A stretch of DNA of 64,000 nucleotides from Yoonia sp. (lineage in GTDB: Bacteria; Pseudomonadota; Alphaproteobacteria; Rhodobacterales; Rhodobacteraceae), in the NCBI RefSeq assembly GCF_017854565.1, contig NZ_JAFMHJ010000017.1, forward strand, positions 1 to 64,000, in the 5' to 3' direction. The position numbers and the translations under genes are program-made. This document shows positions 29,581 through 38,584 of the stretch, piece by piece. How positions within the stretch are numbered: the first letter of the stretch is position 1; each line of letters starts with the position of its first letter. The notes under the pieces are model-generated. The model was not told the DNA's origin. It saw only the letters and a program-made list of their open reading frames with translations, and made no database searches.

Positions 29581-29841
29581 TTAAAGCGGACAAATGTCGC
29601 TGACGCACCGAATACGTGTGTTTTCGACACGCATGACATTCAAACCCGCAGTTTCAAGAATGTAGAAACCGCCCTCGAGGGCCATCAATCGCCCTTGGAT
29701 GGCAACGGTGCCGTCCGGGGCTTCCAGCCTAATCATGATCGACTGGTCTGCCGACAACGATGTCGGCGAAACAAACAAACTGCCTAATGCGACAAAAACT
29801 GTCAAACTCAGCAGGGAACGAAGGGTACGTACGGCAACCAC
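29581..29841 (-). CDS. Small periplasmic protein resembling the N-terminal module of rhodobacterial OmpA-family/PBP proteins
   Basis: 86 aa. A signal peptide (hydrophobic residues 9-27) ends near LSADQ. The mature 55 residues read as a small beta domain, VAIQGRLMALEGGFYILET, ending with a Cys pair spaced C-x4-C (RCVSDICPL). In Rhodobacterales a similar domain with the same ending (CxGxxCP) stands at the N-terminus of long phosphate-binding/OmpA-type proteins. Here it stands alone. It lies between galE and the phosphomannomutase gene. The function is unknown; the Cys pair probably forms a disulphide. Confidence 0.65.
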   Translation of the reverse strand: MVAVRTLRSLLSLTVFVALGSLFVSPTSLSADQSIMIRLEAPDGTVAIQGRLMALEGGFYILETAGLNVMRVENTRIRCVSDICPL

Positions 29842-29955
29842 GTGATAACCTCATTACAAAATAGAGCCCCCGCCTGGAAACACGCATACATCAACGCGAA
29901 AACGATGTCCGTCCGACACCTAACTTTTGGCTACATAAAAGATTCTGACGCCACG

Positions 29956-31341
29956 TCAAATCGCGCTAAGCGCGAGCGTATCGCGCAACGCCAACAACCC
30001 CATAGCGAGAGTTTTCTGCGCCTGTTGCGGCCCTTCGGCTTCTACATAAAGCCGCAGTTCCGGAGCATTTCCCGATGGGCGCAGGTGGACAATCCGGCCA
30101 TCAACCAATTTCATCCGAAGCCCATCGACGCAATTGATGCGGGCCTCGGCCCCGTCCAGAAGCGTCAGAAATGCGGCGCGCGCTGCAGCGTCATGGGTCA
30201 ATGCATCGACCAATGCCAGCGACTGGTCGGTTGGCACATCCTGCAGCCGGTCGGCTGCGGTAAAGCGCGGCGGCTCTGCCGCGACGAGGGCACCCAGACC
30301 GCAGCGATTGGACCGCGCCAGCACGGAAATGATCGGCAAAAGCGCATCCCGTGTCAGCAATGCCGACAGCACGCCAGTCGGTCCATGGGCATCAAAACCC
30401 AATAAAAAACCGCCATTTGCTTCGTATCCGACAACGTGACCGCTGGCCTGCGCCATGCCTGCGATCACAAACGGAGAGCCAATCGCAGTGCGTATCACCT
30501 GCGCGAAACGGCCGCCCATCTCGACGCCGGTATTCGATGACACGGGCGTCACAACGACGTCAGCCCCGACGGCCGCCGCCGTGATCTGACCCAGGATATC
30601 ACCGCCGATAACCGCGCCCGTTTCATCGGTCACCAGCGGCCTGTCACCGTCGCCATCGGTCGATACGATGGCATCAACGGGATATGCCTTGGCCCAATTC
30701 ACCAGTTGCGCGCGCAGTTGTGGCGCAACGGCTTCGGTATCGACGGGCACAAATGTTTTCGATTGCCCCAGCACGATCACCGCTGCGCCAAGCTGTTCCA
30801 GAATGTCGACAAGCAATGCCGCGCCGACAGCGCTATGCGCATAGACGCCGATACGCATGTCGGACAATGCACCCGTATAAGCTGTGGCATAGCGGGCGAC
30901 ATAGGCCGCGCCGGCGGTGGTATTATGGACCATGTCCGGCCCCGGCATCATGGGGCTGTCATGGCCCAGCGCCGCCAGAATGGCCGCTTCCTGAAGCTTG
31001 GTGATTTCACCGGCAGGGGTGTAAAATTTCAAACCGTTGCGATCTGCGGGAATATGGCTGCCGGTGATCATGACCGCCGCCGCACCAGCCTGCATCGCAG
31101 CAAGCGCCAGCGCCGGGGTTGGGATCGGTCCGCACAGTGTCACCACAACGCCCGCCGCGCGCGCGGCCTGCGCCACCACCTGTGCAATATCCGGTGACGA
31201 GGGACGCAAATCATGGGCCACGAAGACCCCGGCACCCACCGGACAGGCGGCCACAAATGCGGCGACATGTGCGCCGACGCAGGCCGGGGTCAGTTCCGTC
31301 ACAAGCCCGCGTAGTCCGCTGGTGCCAAATTTGGGGGCCAT
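29956..31341 (-). CDS. Phosphomannomutase / alpha-D-phosphohexomutase
   Basis: 461 aa from ATG 31341, which has GAGGAG upstream; the frame is open further but without homology. All four phosphohexomutase loops are present: the phosphoserine loop ITGSHIPADRNG, the metal loop STDGDGDRP, the sugar loop YEANGGFLLG and the phosphate loop RPSGNAPELRLY. It interconverts mannose-6-phosphate and mannose-1-phosphate, the step before ManC, and so completes the GDP-fucose supply. The specificity against glucosamine or glucose phosphates is inferred from context. A 7-bp hairpin (31357-31374) lies just upstream in the leader. Confidence 0.9.
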   Translation of the reverse strand: MAPKFGTSGLRGLVTELTPACVGAHVAAFVAACPVGAGVFVAHDLRPSSPDIAQVVAQAARAAGVVVTLCGPIPTPALALAAMQAGAAAVMITGSHIPADRNGLKFYTPAGEITKLQEAAILAALGHDSPMMPGPDMVHNTTAGAAYVARYATAYTGALSDMRIGVYAHSAVGAALLVDILEQLGAAVIVLGQSKTFVPVDTEAVAPQLRAQLVNWAKAYPVDAIVSTDGDGDRPLVTDETGAVIGGDILGQITAAAVGADVVVTPVSSNTGVEMGGRFAQVIRTAIGSPFVIAGMAQASGHVVGYEANGGFLLGFDAHGPTGVLSALLTRDALLPIISVLARSNRCGLGALVAAEPPRFTAADRLQDVPTDQSLALVDALTHDAAARAAFLTLLDGAEARINCVDGLRMKLVDGRIVHLRPSGNAPELRLYVEAEGPQQAQKTLAMGLLALRDTLALSAI

Positions 31342-31561
31342 GACGCTCTCCTCAGCCAAGGGCTTTGGCCCTTGTATCCTGCGGGTCCCGCCTGCTTCAA
31401 CCGCAAAGAAATGCGGGGCTTCGTTTAAAATGCCCGGTGATATTGAGGCAATTGCGCGGCAAGCTCCATGCGGGTGCCGTAATTGCGCCACCGCCCGGCC
31501 CGCCCCTGCGTTCAAGACAAGCGATATCGTTGACGACTGTCGCTCCGGGGGGGGCTCAAAG

Positions 31562-33781
31562 ATGTCACTATTTTATTTTGTCACCCACGTCGTGGTGGCT
31601 GCTGATCTTGAACGGTCGCGGATCACCGATCTGGCGTTTGTTGATGTGGGCGGTACGGACCTATTGTTGAGCACGACCCGTTTCGATGGCGTGCTCACCG
31701 CATGGGATATCACAGGCGGTCTGTTGACACTGTACGATAGTATCGCGTTTGATGGCGGCGATCAGCCGGGCGGGACCAGCAGCCTGACAAGCGTGGCGTT
31801 GGCAGGTGAGGCAGGCCTTCTGATCGGCGGCGGTGGCGGCGGCACCCTTCAGACGGTGACGATCGGCGCAGATGGCAGCATTGGTCCCACGACCACACTG
31901 CCCGCCGGTATGGCCGGTTTCCAGCACGGCTTGTCGATTACGCTGCCTGACAGCACACAGGCCATCTACGGCGGGCTGGCGGGCCAGAGCGGCATCGGGC
32001 GCATTGATTTCACAGCAACAGGCACCCTGATCGGCAGCCAAAACATCAGCGCCCCCGACGGCAGTTTTGCCGATCAGGTCGCGGCAACGGCCACTGCGGC
32101 GATATCGGGGCAGACCTATTTTTTTACCGCAAGCAGCACCCAAAACGGCATCACAAGCTGGGCGGTCAATGGCGCGGGCGATCTGAGCGTCATTCAGAAC
32201 CTCGGCACCGAAGATGGGCTTTGGGTCAGCGTGCCCAGCGCGATGCAGGTCGCGCAGGTCGGCGGCGCGACCTATGTCATTTTGGGTGCTGCAGGCAGCA
32301 GCACGTTGAGCGTGATGGAAGTTGGCAGCGATGGTAGCCTCATTATCCGCGATCACCTGCTCGACAGTCTGGAGACCCGTTTTGCCGGCGTCACAAGCAT
32401 CGAAATCGTAAATCATAATGGCCAGACCTATGTGATCGCAGGCGGCGCTGACGACGGATTGTCGATCTTTGTGCTGCTCGAAGGCGGGTATCTGATGGCC
32501 CGCGCACATATGGCAGATACGACTGAAATGGCGCTGGATAATGTCAGCGCCATTGCCGCGCGCGGTGCAGGTGATGGGCTGGATATCTTTGTGGCCAGCA
32601 GCAGCGAGGCAGGATTGACCCAACTGCGCTTTGACACGGGCACTGCGGGCGTCGTGGTTACCGCGACGCTGGTGGGTGGCTTGCTGGGCGGCACAGCCGG
32701 CAATGATATCTTGCAGGGCCATGACGGGGACGATCTGATCAATGGTGCCGGCGGCGATGACATCATCCGTGATGGTGCCGGCAGTGACACGCTGACGGGC
32801 GGGGCCGGAGCTGATGTGTTCATTTTCACGGCGGATGGCGTGACCGATACGATCACGGATTTCACCCTGGGCGAGGACCGCATTGACCTGTCGCTATGGC
32901 CGATGCTGCGCGATATCAGCCAATTGACGATCAGCATTCAGCCCTATGGCATGGACATCCGCTATGGAGATGAGCTGTTGATCGTACAGAGCGCGGACGG
33001 ACAGATGAGTGACTACCGCGACCTGCAAACCAGCGATCTGATCGGCGGCATGCGCCTGTCGCAAGACATCGCGCCCGGTTATCCCGGCCCCGCCACACCG
33101 CTGCCCGACCTGAACCCGGACGACACGCCGGCATCGCTACCGGTCGATCACGGTGCGCCTTACACGATGCAGACCGGGCTTGGGGTGATCAGCGATGCCA
33201 ACCTGAACCATCTGCGCATGGCATTGGGTCAGGCGGGCACCGTTGGGGATCTGATTATCGGACAAGATGGCAATGACAGTCTTTCAGGCGGTGCGACTGC
33301 CGATGTGCTGATCGGGGGGGCGGGCAATGACAACCTGAGTGGCGGCACGGGTGATGATCTGATCATCGGGCGCGCGGGTAATGATACGTTGACCGGTGGT
33401 GATGGCGCCGATGTCCTGATGGGAGGCGATAACCGTGACACGCTTATCGGCGGAAACGGCCACGACCGTCTGGACGGCGGCTCTGGGAACGATGTGCTGG
33501 ATGGCGGTGCCGGGGACGATATGCTGATCGGTGGCGCCGGCGTGGATACGTTTATTTTTGCCAGCGGCGCCGATACCATCGCCGATTTCATGCAAGGCAG
33601 TGACCGGATTACCCTGGATGTGGCCCTGTGGACCGGGCTGACGTCGGGCAGTGATCTGCTGGCCGTTTATGGCACATTTGATGGAACCCGCGCGACAATC
33701 GACTTTGGCGATGGCAATGTCCTGCACATTGATGGGGTCAGCAATTTTGCCGCGCTGGGAGAGAGTATAGATCTGTTTTAA
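31562..33781 (+). CDS. RTX calcium-binding protein with propeller-like N-terminal domain
   Basis: 739 aa from ATG 31562. Residues 1-370 contain repeated beta blades with motifs such as ITDLAFVDVGGTDLLLST, ITSWAVNGAGDLSV and VTSIEIVNHNGQTYVIAGG, which look like a lactonase-type beta-propeller. A short RTX block lies at about 378-420 and a long one at about 563-660 (GGAGNDNLSGGTGDDLI style). Each ends in a DVFIF/DTFIF segment typical of Peptidase-M10 C-terminal modules. There is no Sec signal. Type I export and adhesion or matrix binding are inferred. It is convergent with the exporter gene, 10 bp apart. Confidence 0.88.
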   Translation: MSLFYFVTHVVVAADLERSRITDLAFVDVGGTDLLLSTTRFDGVLTAWDITGGLLTLYDSIAFDGGDQPGGTSSLTSVALAGEAGLLIGGGGGGTLQTVTIGADGSIGPTTTLPAGMAGFQHGLSITLPDSTQAIYGGLAGQSGIGRIDFTATGTLIGSQNISAPDGSFADQVAATATAAISGQTYFFTASSTQNGITSWAVNGAGDLSVIQNLGTEDGLWVSVPSAMQVAQVGGATYVILGAAGSSTLSVMEVGSDGSLIIRDHLLDSLETRFAGVTSIEIVNHNGQTYVIAGGADDGLSIFVLLEGGYLMARAHMADTTEMALDNVSAIAARGAGDGLDIFVASSSEAGLTQLRFDTGTAGVVVTATLVGGLLGGTAGNDILQGHDGDDLINGAGGDDIIRDGAGSDTLTGGAGADVFIFTADGVTDTITDFTLGEDRIDLSLWPMLRDISQLTISIQPYGMDIRYGDELLIVQSADGQMSDYRDLQTSDLIGGMRLSQDIAPGYPGPATPLPDLNPDDTPASLPVDHGAPYTMQTGLGVISDANLNHLRMALGQAGTVGDLIIGQDGNDSLSGGATADVLIGGAGNDNLSGGTGDDLIIGRAGNDTLTGGDGADVLMGGDNRDTLIGGNGHDRLDGGSGNDVLDGGAGDDMLIGGAGVDTFIFASGADTIADFMQGSDRITLDVALWTGLTSGSDLLAVYGTFDGTRATIDFGDGNVLHIDGVSNFAALGESIDLF

Positions 33782-33791
33782 AACGCTAATT

Positions 33792-34904
33792 TCAAAAGCC
33801 TGTTATCGCGGAGGCCACGTTCAGAACGGTCAACGCGGGGCCAAGCGGGCTTTCTGTGGCATAGACCAGATCATTGGGTTGCACGGCAAAGGACCCGGCG
33901 GAAAACAACCCGTCGGCGGATGTCAGATCAAGCGTAAAGACCACGCGTTCCTGCGGTGGGCCGGACCCGTCGCTGCGCACTTGGTTCGCGGCATATTCAC
34001 GCAGGATCAAGATACCCTGCGGGTTGGCGCGCGTATCGCTGACCCCGCCGACGATCGACAGCGCATCAAGCGCCGAGACGGTATCCTTGGGGAATGTGTG
34101 CAGTGATTCTGTACCGGTGGCACCAAGCGACAGAAAATACCGTTCGTCCTGCTGGACGATCACGCGGTCGCCGCCGCGCATCGTGGTGTCCAGACCGGGT
34201 TCCGACAGCAGGCGGTTCAGCGAAACGCCGAACACTTCGTCGCCACGGATCAACCGCACCTGCGGGTTAATCAGCAGGCCGCTTGCGCCGCCGCCCAGCG
34301 ACAAAAGGTCCAGCAGTTTGAAATTGCGGTCCGGCAAAGGATAGACCCCCGGCACCGTGACACCCGACACCAGATTGGCTGTATTGGCCCGCCCCGGTTT
34401 GATTGCCAACTGCACCTGCGCCGATGGAATCGTCTTGATCATGGCCTCTTCGATCCGGGTCCGCGCCGTGGCGGGCGCCATGCCGGAAACCCGTAACTCC
34501 CCGATATAGGGGACAAAAATGGTGCCGTCGGTATCGACCTGAATTTCCTGAAGCGGCGTCGCACGCTGCCCGCTACCCGAGAAAACGGAGTTTTCTTCGG
34601 CGTCCCAAATCGTCAGTTGCAGGCGATCACCCGGCGCGATCAAAAGCGATGCGGGCTGGTCGCTGCGGGTCATCCAGCGGTAGGTTTTGGTGCGGTTCGC
34701 AGGCCAGCTTTGCAGGGTTGGCAGCACGGTGCGCGTTACCTGAAATACGGCGAAATCATACACGGCTGCGTCGCCGGGGGCGGCCGTCCTAGCGTTGGTG
34801 GCTGCGAGCACTTCGGATTGAAAACCCGCGCCGCGTGGCAGGCCGCAACCGGCAAGCGCGACACACAGACAGGTGAGCATCAAACGGTGGAAAGGATAAC
34901 GCAT
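33792..34904 (-). CDS. Outer-membrane polysaccharide export lipoprotein (Wza/KpsD-like)
   Basis: 370 aa. The lipobox LAGC gives lipidated Cys20. A polysaccharide biosynthesis/export domain (LIAPGDRLQLTIWDAEENSVFSG... with IFVPYIGELRVSG) spans about 85-185. It is followed by two SLBB-type domains (GVYPLPDRNFKLLDLLSLGG and TVSALDALSIVGG). Proteins of this type form the outer-membrane pore for capsule or exopolysaccharide. No co-polymerase or tyrosine kinase gene adjoins it. The GTAC repeat array lies in its upstream region. Confidence 0.92.
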   Translation of the reverse strand: MRYPFHRLMLTCLCVALAGCGLPRGAGFQSEVLAATNARTAAPGDAAVYDFAVFQVTRTVLPTLQSWPANRTKTYRWMTRSDQPASLLIAPGDRLQLTIWDAEENSVFSGSGQRATPLQEIQVDTDGTIFVPYIGELRVSGMAPATARTRIEEAMIKTIPSAQVQLAIKPGRANTANLVSGVTVPGVYPLPDRNFKLLDLLSLGGGASGLLINPQVRLIRGDEVFGVSLNRLLSEPGLDTTMRGGDRVIVQQDERYFLSLGATGTESLHTFPKDTVSALDALSIVGGVSDTRANPQGILILREYAANQVRSDGSGPPQERVVFTLDLTSADGLFSAGSFAVQPNDLVYATESPLGPALTVLNVASAITGF

Positions 34905-35223
34905 AATTCCTCCTGCTGGGGCGCGGTCAACTTATAGGGTCATTTGGCAACGCGACAACAACGGATGTTTTGACACGATGCGTATTAACAAAGCAATACC
35001 ACTGCCCCGGCGCAGATCGGCTGCGCAACGGACGATACATCGTGGCCAGCGGCAATGCCGACGGGCCGCGAACCATATGTAAACGCATGTTTTTTATGGG
35101 AAATGCGGCATGCAGACCGCGTACAGGACCCGTACAGATCGCGTACGTACGTTTGTACGGCGTTGGTGTGATAAATACAGCGCACGGCCCAGAGGTAAAC
35201 GCGGCGTTCACACTTGCGTCCGA
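34905..35223. other. 319-bp intergenic region upstream of the export lipoprotein gene
   Basis: This gap lies between the export lipoprotein start and the 3' end of the SDHAF4-like gene, both on the minus strand. It contains the GTAC array at 35121-35158 and AT-richer stretches at about 34965-35000 and 35075-35100. I see no supported gene. It is the likely promoter/regulatory region of the exporter. Confidence 0.6.
35121..35158. promoter_or_regulatory. Array of GTAC-centred repeats with about 11-bp spacing
   Basis: GTAC occurs at 35121, 35132, 35143, 35147 and 35155. The first three are exactly 11 bp apart and share the core CGTACA/G; the last is 12 bp on. Spacing near one helical turn places the sites on one face of DNA, as for a cooperatively bound regulator. 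The array is about 220 bp upstream of the exporter start codon. The binding protein is unknown. Confidence 0.4.
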
Positions 35224-35400
35224 TCAGAAATCGACCGCCAGACCTTTCTTTTCCCAATCGCCATAGCGCACAGGTTCGGGGCCATTGCGCCCGCCAAGTT
35301 CCAGCGGCAGTGCGGGCCCTTTGTCCAGCTTGCGCCGCGCTTCGGCCTCGGCCAAGGCGCGGATTGCGGCGGGCGGCAGGTCTTTGGGCTGATCGGTCAC
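35224..35400 (-). CDS. DUF1674 protein, succinate dehydrogenase assembly factor 4-like
   Basis: 58 aa from GTG 35400 with AAGGAG 10 bp upstream. The N-terminal part is Pro/Ala-rich (PKDLPPAAIRALAEAEARRK). The C-terminal half carries the DUF1674 signature: ELGGRNGPEPVRYGDWEKKG, ending in LAVDF. In eukaryotes the family (SDHAF4/Sdh8) protects the flavinated SDH subunit; a comparable role in bacteria is inferred. It is divergent from rsmB, a common neighbour in Rhodobacterales. Confidence 0.88.
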   Translation of the reverse strand: MTDQPKDLPPAAIRALAEAEARRKLDKGPALPLELGGRNGPEPVRYGDWEKKGLAVDF

Positions 35401-35471
35401 GGGCTACTCTCCTTGTCGACGGTCATTGTTTGATATACGCCGCCTGCACCCAGCTTCAAGAGACATAGCCC

Positions 35472-36746
35472 ATGAACCAAACAGGTCTGCCCGCCCGCCG
35501 CACTGCGCATCACTTGCTGATGGAAATCACCACCGATGGTCGTTTGATGCCGGAACTGATTGCCGGGGGCGCGCTTGCCCATTTGGCCAATGATGATCGC
35601 GCCCGTGCGCAACGGCTGGCAACGGATACGTTGCGTGGTCTGGACCGTGCGGATCGGATGCTGAAGCCCTACCTGAAGAAGACACCGCCGGAGAGCGTGT
35701 TGAACGCGCTGCGTCTTGGCGTGATCGAGCTGTGCGGTGGCGAGGCCGCGCATGGTGTCGTCAACGCCTATGTCGAGATTGTCGGGCGCGACAAGCACAC
35801 CCAGTCGATGAAGGGTCTGACCAATGCCGTGCTGCGCAAAATCGCCGACGAAGGTCCGGCGGCATGGGCCAAGCGCGCGATCCCGCTGACCCCCGGTTGG
35901 TTGCGGCAGCCATTGGTCGCCGCATGGGGCCGCGATGCCGTTGCGGGTATGGAGGCCGCGCATTTTGCAGGCGCACCGTTGGATTTGACGCCCAAAGGCG
36001 ATGCAGCCGCCGTGGCGCAGGCCGTGGGCGGTATTGTTCTGCCGACCGGGTCCGTCCGTGTGACGGGGGCCGGTCAGGTGTCTGGCCTACCCGGCTATGA
36101 CAGTGGTGATTGGTGGGTGCAGGATGCCGCTGCGGCGGTGCCGGTCAAGGCGCTGGGCGATGTGACGGGTCTGAAGGTGTTGGATCTTTGCGCGGCACCG
36201 GGCGGCAAGGCATTGCAGCTGGCGGCGGCTGGTGCCGATGTAACAGCGCTGGACATGTCGGAAAAGCGGATGGTGCGGGTGGGCGAAAACCTGACCCGTG
36301 TCGGGCTGACTGCGACGACGATTGTCAGCGATGCGTTTGACTTTGATCAAGGCGGGTTTGACGCGGTTCTGCTGGACGCGCCTTGTTCCGCGACAGGCAC
36401 GATCCGCCGCCATCCGGATTTGCCCTATGCCAAAGACGGATCAGAATTTGCCGCATTGATCGCGCAGCAAGAAACGATGATCGACCATGCGCTGACCCTG
36501 CTGAAACCCGGCGGACGGTTGGTGTTTTGCACCTGCTCGCTGTTGCCAGACGAAGGCGAAGTGCAGGTGGAAGAAGCCTTGGAGCGCCATCCGGGGCTGC
36601 GTGTCGACGCGGGCGCGCTGGCCATCGCGGGCATCGACCCCGATTGGATCACCCCCGAGGGCGGTTTGCGTCTGCGCCCGGACTATTGGCCGGAACTGGG
36701 CGGTATGGACGGATTTTATGTGGCGGTGCTGATAAAGCCTGCGTGA
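35472..36746 (+). CDS. rsmB: 16S rRNA (cytosine-C5) methyltransferase, RsmB family
   Basis: 424 aa. Residues 5-130 are a NusB-like RNA-binding domain (HHLLMEIT, MLKPYLKKTPPESVLNALRLG). The methyltransferase domain has the SAM motif LDLCAAPGGKALQLAAAG, the catalytic DAPCSATGTIRRHPD (motif IV) and the second Cys in FCTCSLLPDEGE (motif VI). RsmB methylates C967 in E. coli 16S rRNA. It is followed after 71 bp by the heparinase gene. Confidence 0.95.
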   Translation: MNQTGLPARRTAHHLLMEITTDGRLMPELIAGGALAHLANDDRARAQRLATDTLRGLDRADRMLKPYLKKTPPESVLNALRLGVIELCGGEAAHGVVNAYVEIVGRDKHTQSMKGLTNAVLRKIADEGPAAWAKRAIPLTPGWLRQPLVAAWGRDAVAGMEAAHFAGAPLDLTPKGDAAAVAQAVGGIVLPTGSVRVTGAGQVSGLPGYDSGDWWVQDAAAAVPVKALGDVTGLKVLDLCAAPGGKALQLAAAGADVTALDMSEKRMVRVGENLTRVGLTATTIVSDAFDFDQGGFDAVLLDAPCSATGTIRRHPDLPYAKDGSEFAALIAQQETMIDHALTLLKPGGRLVFCTCSLLPDEGEVQVEEALERHPGLRVDAGALAIAGIDPDWITPEGGLRLRPDYWPELGGMDGFYVAVLIKPA

Positions 36747-36817
36747 CTTGGGCGTAATCGTTTCCTATGGTTCGGCTAAGAACAAGGCATGACAGCCCAG
36801 ATCGAGGCCGCAGGGAT

Positions 36818-38569
36818 ATGGCACAGACAACGACATGGCGTGCCCGCCGGATCAATTACATACATCGGGTGCACGCCCGCCGTGCGGCGCGTACGCCGAT
36901 GGCCACGGTGTTCGTATCGCCCCCGGAACCCCGCATGATCGGCATTGTCGCCAAGGGTCGGCAACTGATGACGGGGAATTTCCTGTTTTCGGGGCTGCTG
37001 GTCGAAGGACCGCATCTGTCGGTCTGGGATATCGCGCATGCCAATGCGTTGGTGGCCGACGAAATCCACAGATGCGCATGGCTGGATGATCTGGCCGCCG
37101 TGGGCGATGAACAGGCCCGTGTGCGGGCGCAAAAGTGGATATTTCAGTGGATCAAGCGCTATGGCGACGGCAAGGGCCCCGGCTGGACGCCGGATGTCGT
37201 GGGGCCCCGGCTGATCCGGTGGATCAATCACGGGGTATTCTTGCTGCGCGGGCAGGACCACGACGCGATGGGCAGCTTTTTCCAAAGCGCGGCGCAGCAG
37301 GCCCTGTTCTTGTCGCAACGCTGGCATGCGACGCCGCACGGGCTGCCCCGGTTCGAGGCACTGGTGGGGATGATTTATGCGGGGCTATCGCTGGACGGCA
37401 TGGCGGGTCATGTCGATGCGGCGGTACAGGCGCTGGCCGCTGATTGCGCGACGCAAATTGATGCGGACGGCGGTATTGCCACGCGCAACCCCGACGAATT
37501 GCTGGAGATCCTGACCCTGCTGAACGCGACGGTGCAGGCGCTGACCGACACGGGCGGTCAGGTGCCGCAGCGGATCGACGCGGCCATCACGCGGATTGTG
37601 CCGACGTTGCGTGCGCTGCGCCATGCCGATGGGGCCTTGGCGCGGTTTCATGGCGGTGGACGCGGCATCATGGGGCGGCTGGATCAGGCGCTGGCGGCGT
37701 CGGGCGTCAAGGCGCTGCCGGAGGCGGGTTTGCACATGGGTTTTGCCCGGCTGACGGGGGGGCGCACATCGGTCATTGTCGATGCCGCAGCCCCGCCAAC
37801 GGGCGAAGCATCGGACAATGCCCATGCCAGCACATTGGCGTTCGAGCTGACATCGGGACGGCGGCCCCTGATCGTGAATTGCGGATCGGGTGCGCGGTTT
37901 GGCGATGAATGGCACCGCGCCAGCCGCGCGACGCCCAGCCATACGACGCTGGGGATCGCGGGTGTTTCTTCGTCACGTCTGGCGTCGCCGGCCCGGCTGC
38001 TGGCGCAGCAGGAATGGCTGCTGGACGTCCCCGATGTGGTCTATGGCCATATGTCCGACGCCGATGGCGACCGCAAGCTGGAGCTGTCACACAACGGCTA
38101 CCGCGCGCGCCACGGCCTGACCCATGCGCGTATCCTGCAATTATCGGTGGATGGGCGCAGGTTGCTGGGCGAGGATCTGCTGGCGACGCTGAACCCCGAC
38201 GACGAGGCGCGGTTTGACAAAGTCCGGGACCGGACCACCCCGCCGGGCATCCCGTTTGCGATCCGATTTCATCTGCATCCAGATGTGGAAGCCATGCTGG
38301 ACGATGCAGACGGCGCGGTTTTTCTGACGCTGAAATCAGGCGAAGTCTGGGTATTTCGCGACGATGGCGCCGCAGAACTGACGCTGGCGCCGTCGGTTTA
38401 TCTGCAAAATGGCCGTTTAAGGCCGCATGGGGCACAACAGGTGGTTTTATCCGGTCGCACAATGGCCTATGCGACACGCGTCCGCTGGTCATTGGCCAAG
38501 GCACTCGACACGCCCCAAGCGGTGCGTGATCTGGTCCGAGGCGATCCGCTGGACAGTGATATAGACTGA
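36818..38569 (+). CDS. Heparinase II/III family protein
   Basis: 583 aa from ATG 36818 (MAQTTTWRARRINY); the frame is open to 36767. The N-terminal (alpha/alpha) toroid contains GDGKGPGWTPDVVGPRLIRWI, an arrangement of Trp and Arg typical of the family. The C-terminal heparinase II/III domain includes NCGSGARFGDEWHRASRATPSHTTLGI, with the conserved His/Ser/Thr region. No signal peptide is visible. It sits between rsmB and purH, as in many Rhodobacterales. The substrate is unknown; cell wall or exopolymer uronates are possible. Confidence 0.88.
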   Translation: MAQTTTWRARRINYIHRVHARRAARTPMATVFVSPPEPRMIGIVAKGRQLMTGNFLFSGLLVEGPHLSVWDIAHANALVADEIHRCAWLDDLAAVGDEQARVRAQKWIFQWIKRYGDGKGPGWTPDVVGPRLIRWINHGVFLLRGQDHDAMGSFFQSAAQQALFLSQRWHATPHGLPRFEALVGMIYAGLSLDGMAGHVDAAVQALAADCATQIDADGGIATRNPDELLEILTLLNATVQALTDTGGQVPQRIDAAITRIVPTLRALRHADGALARFHGGGRGIMGRLDQALAASGVKALPEAGLHMGFARLTGGRTSVIVDAAAPPTGEASDNAHASTLAFELTSGRRPLIVNCGSGARFGDEWHRASRATPSHTTLGIAGVSSSRLASPARLLAQQEWLLDVPDVVYGHMSDADGDRKLELSHNGYRARHGLTHARILQLSVDGRRLLGEDLLATLNPDDEARFDKVRDRTTPPGIPFAIRFHLHPDVEAMLDDADGAVFLTLKSGEVWVFRDDGAAELTLAPSVYLQNGRLRPHGAQQVVLSGRTMAYATRVRWSLAKALDTPQAVRDLVRGDPLDSDID

Positions 38570-38584
38570 CCTTTGGGGATATTG

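Noticed and set aside
33240-33550. Second block of tandem repeats
   Set aside because: Also coding RTX nonapeptides, not an array or mobile element.
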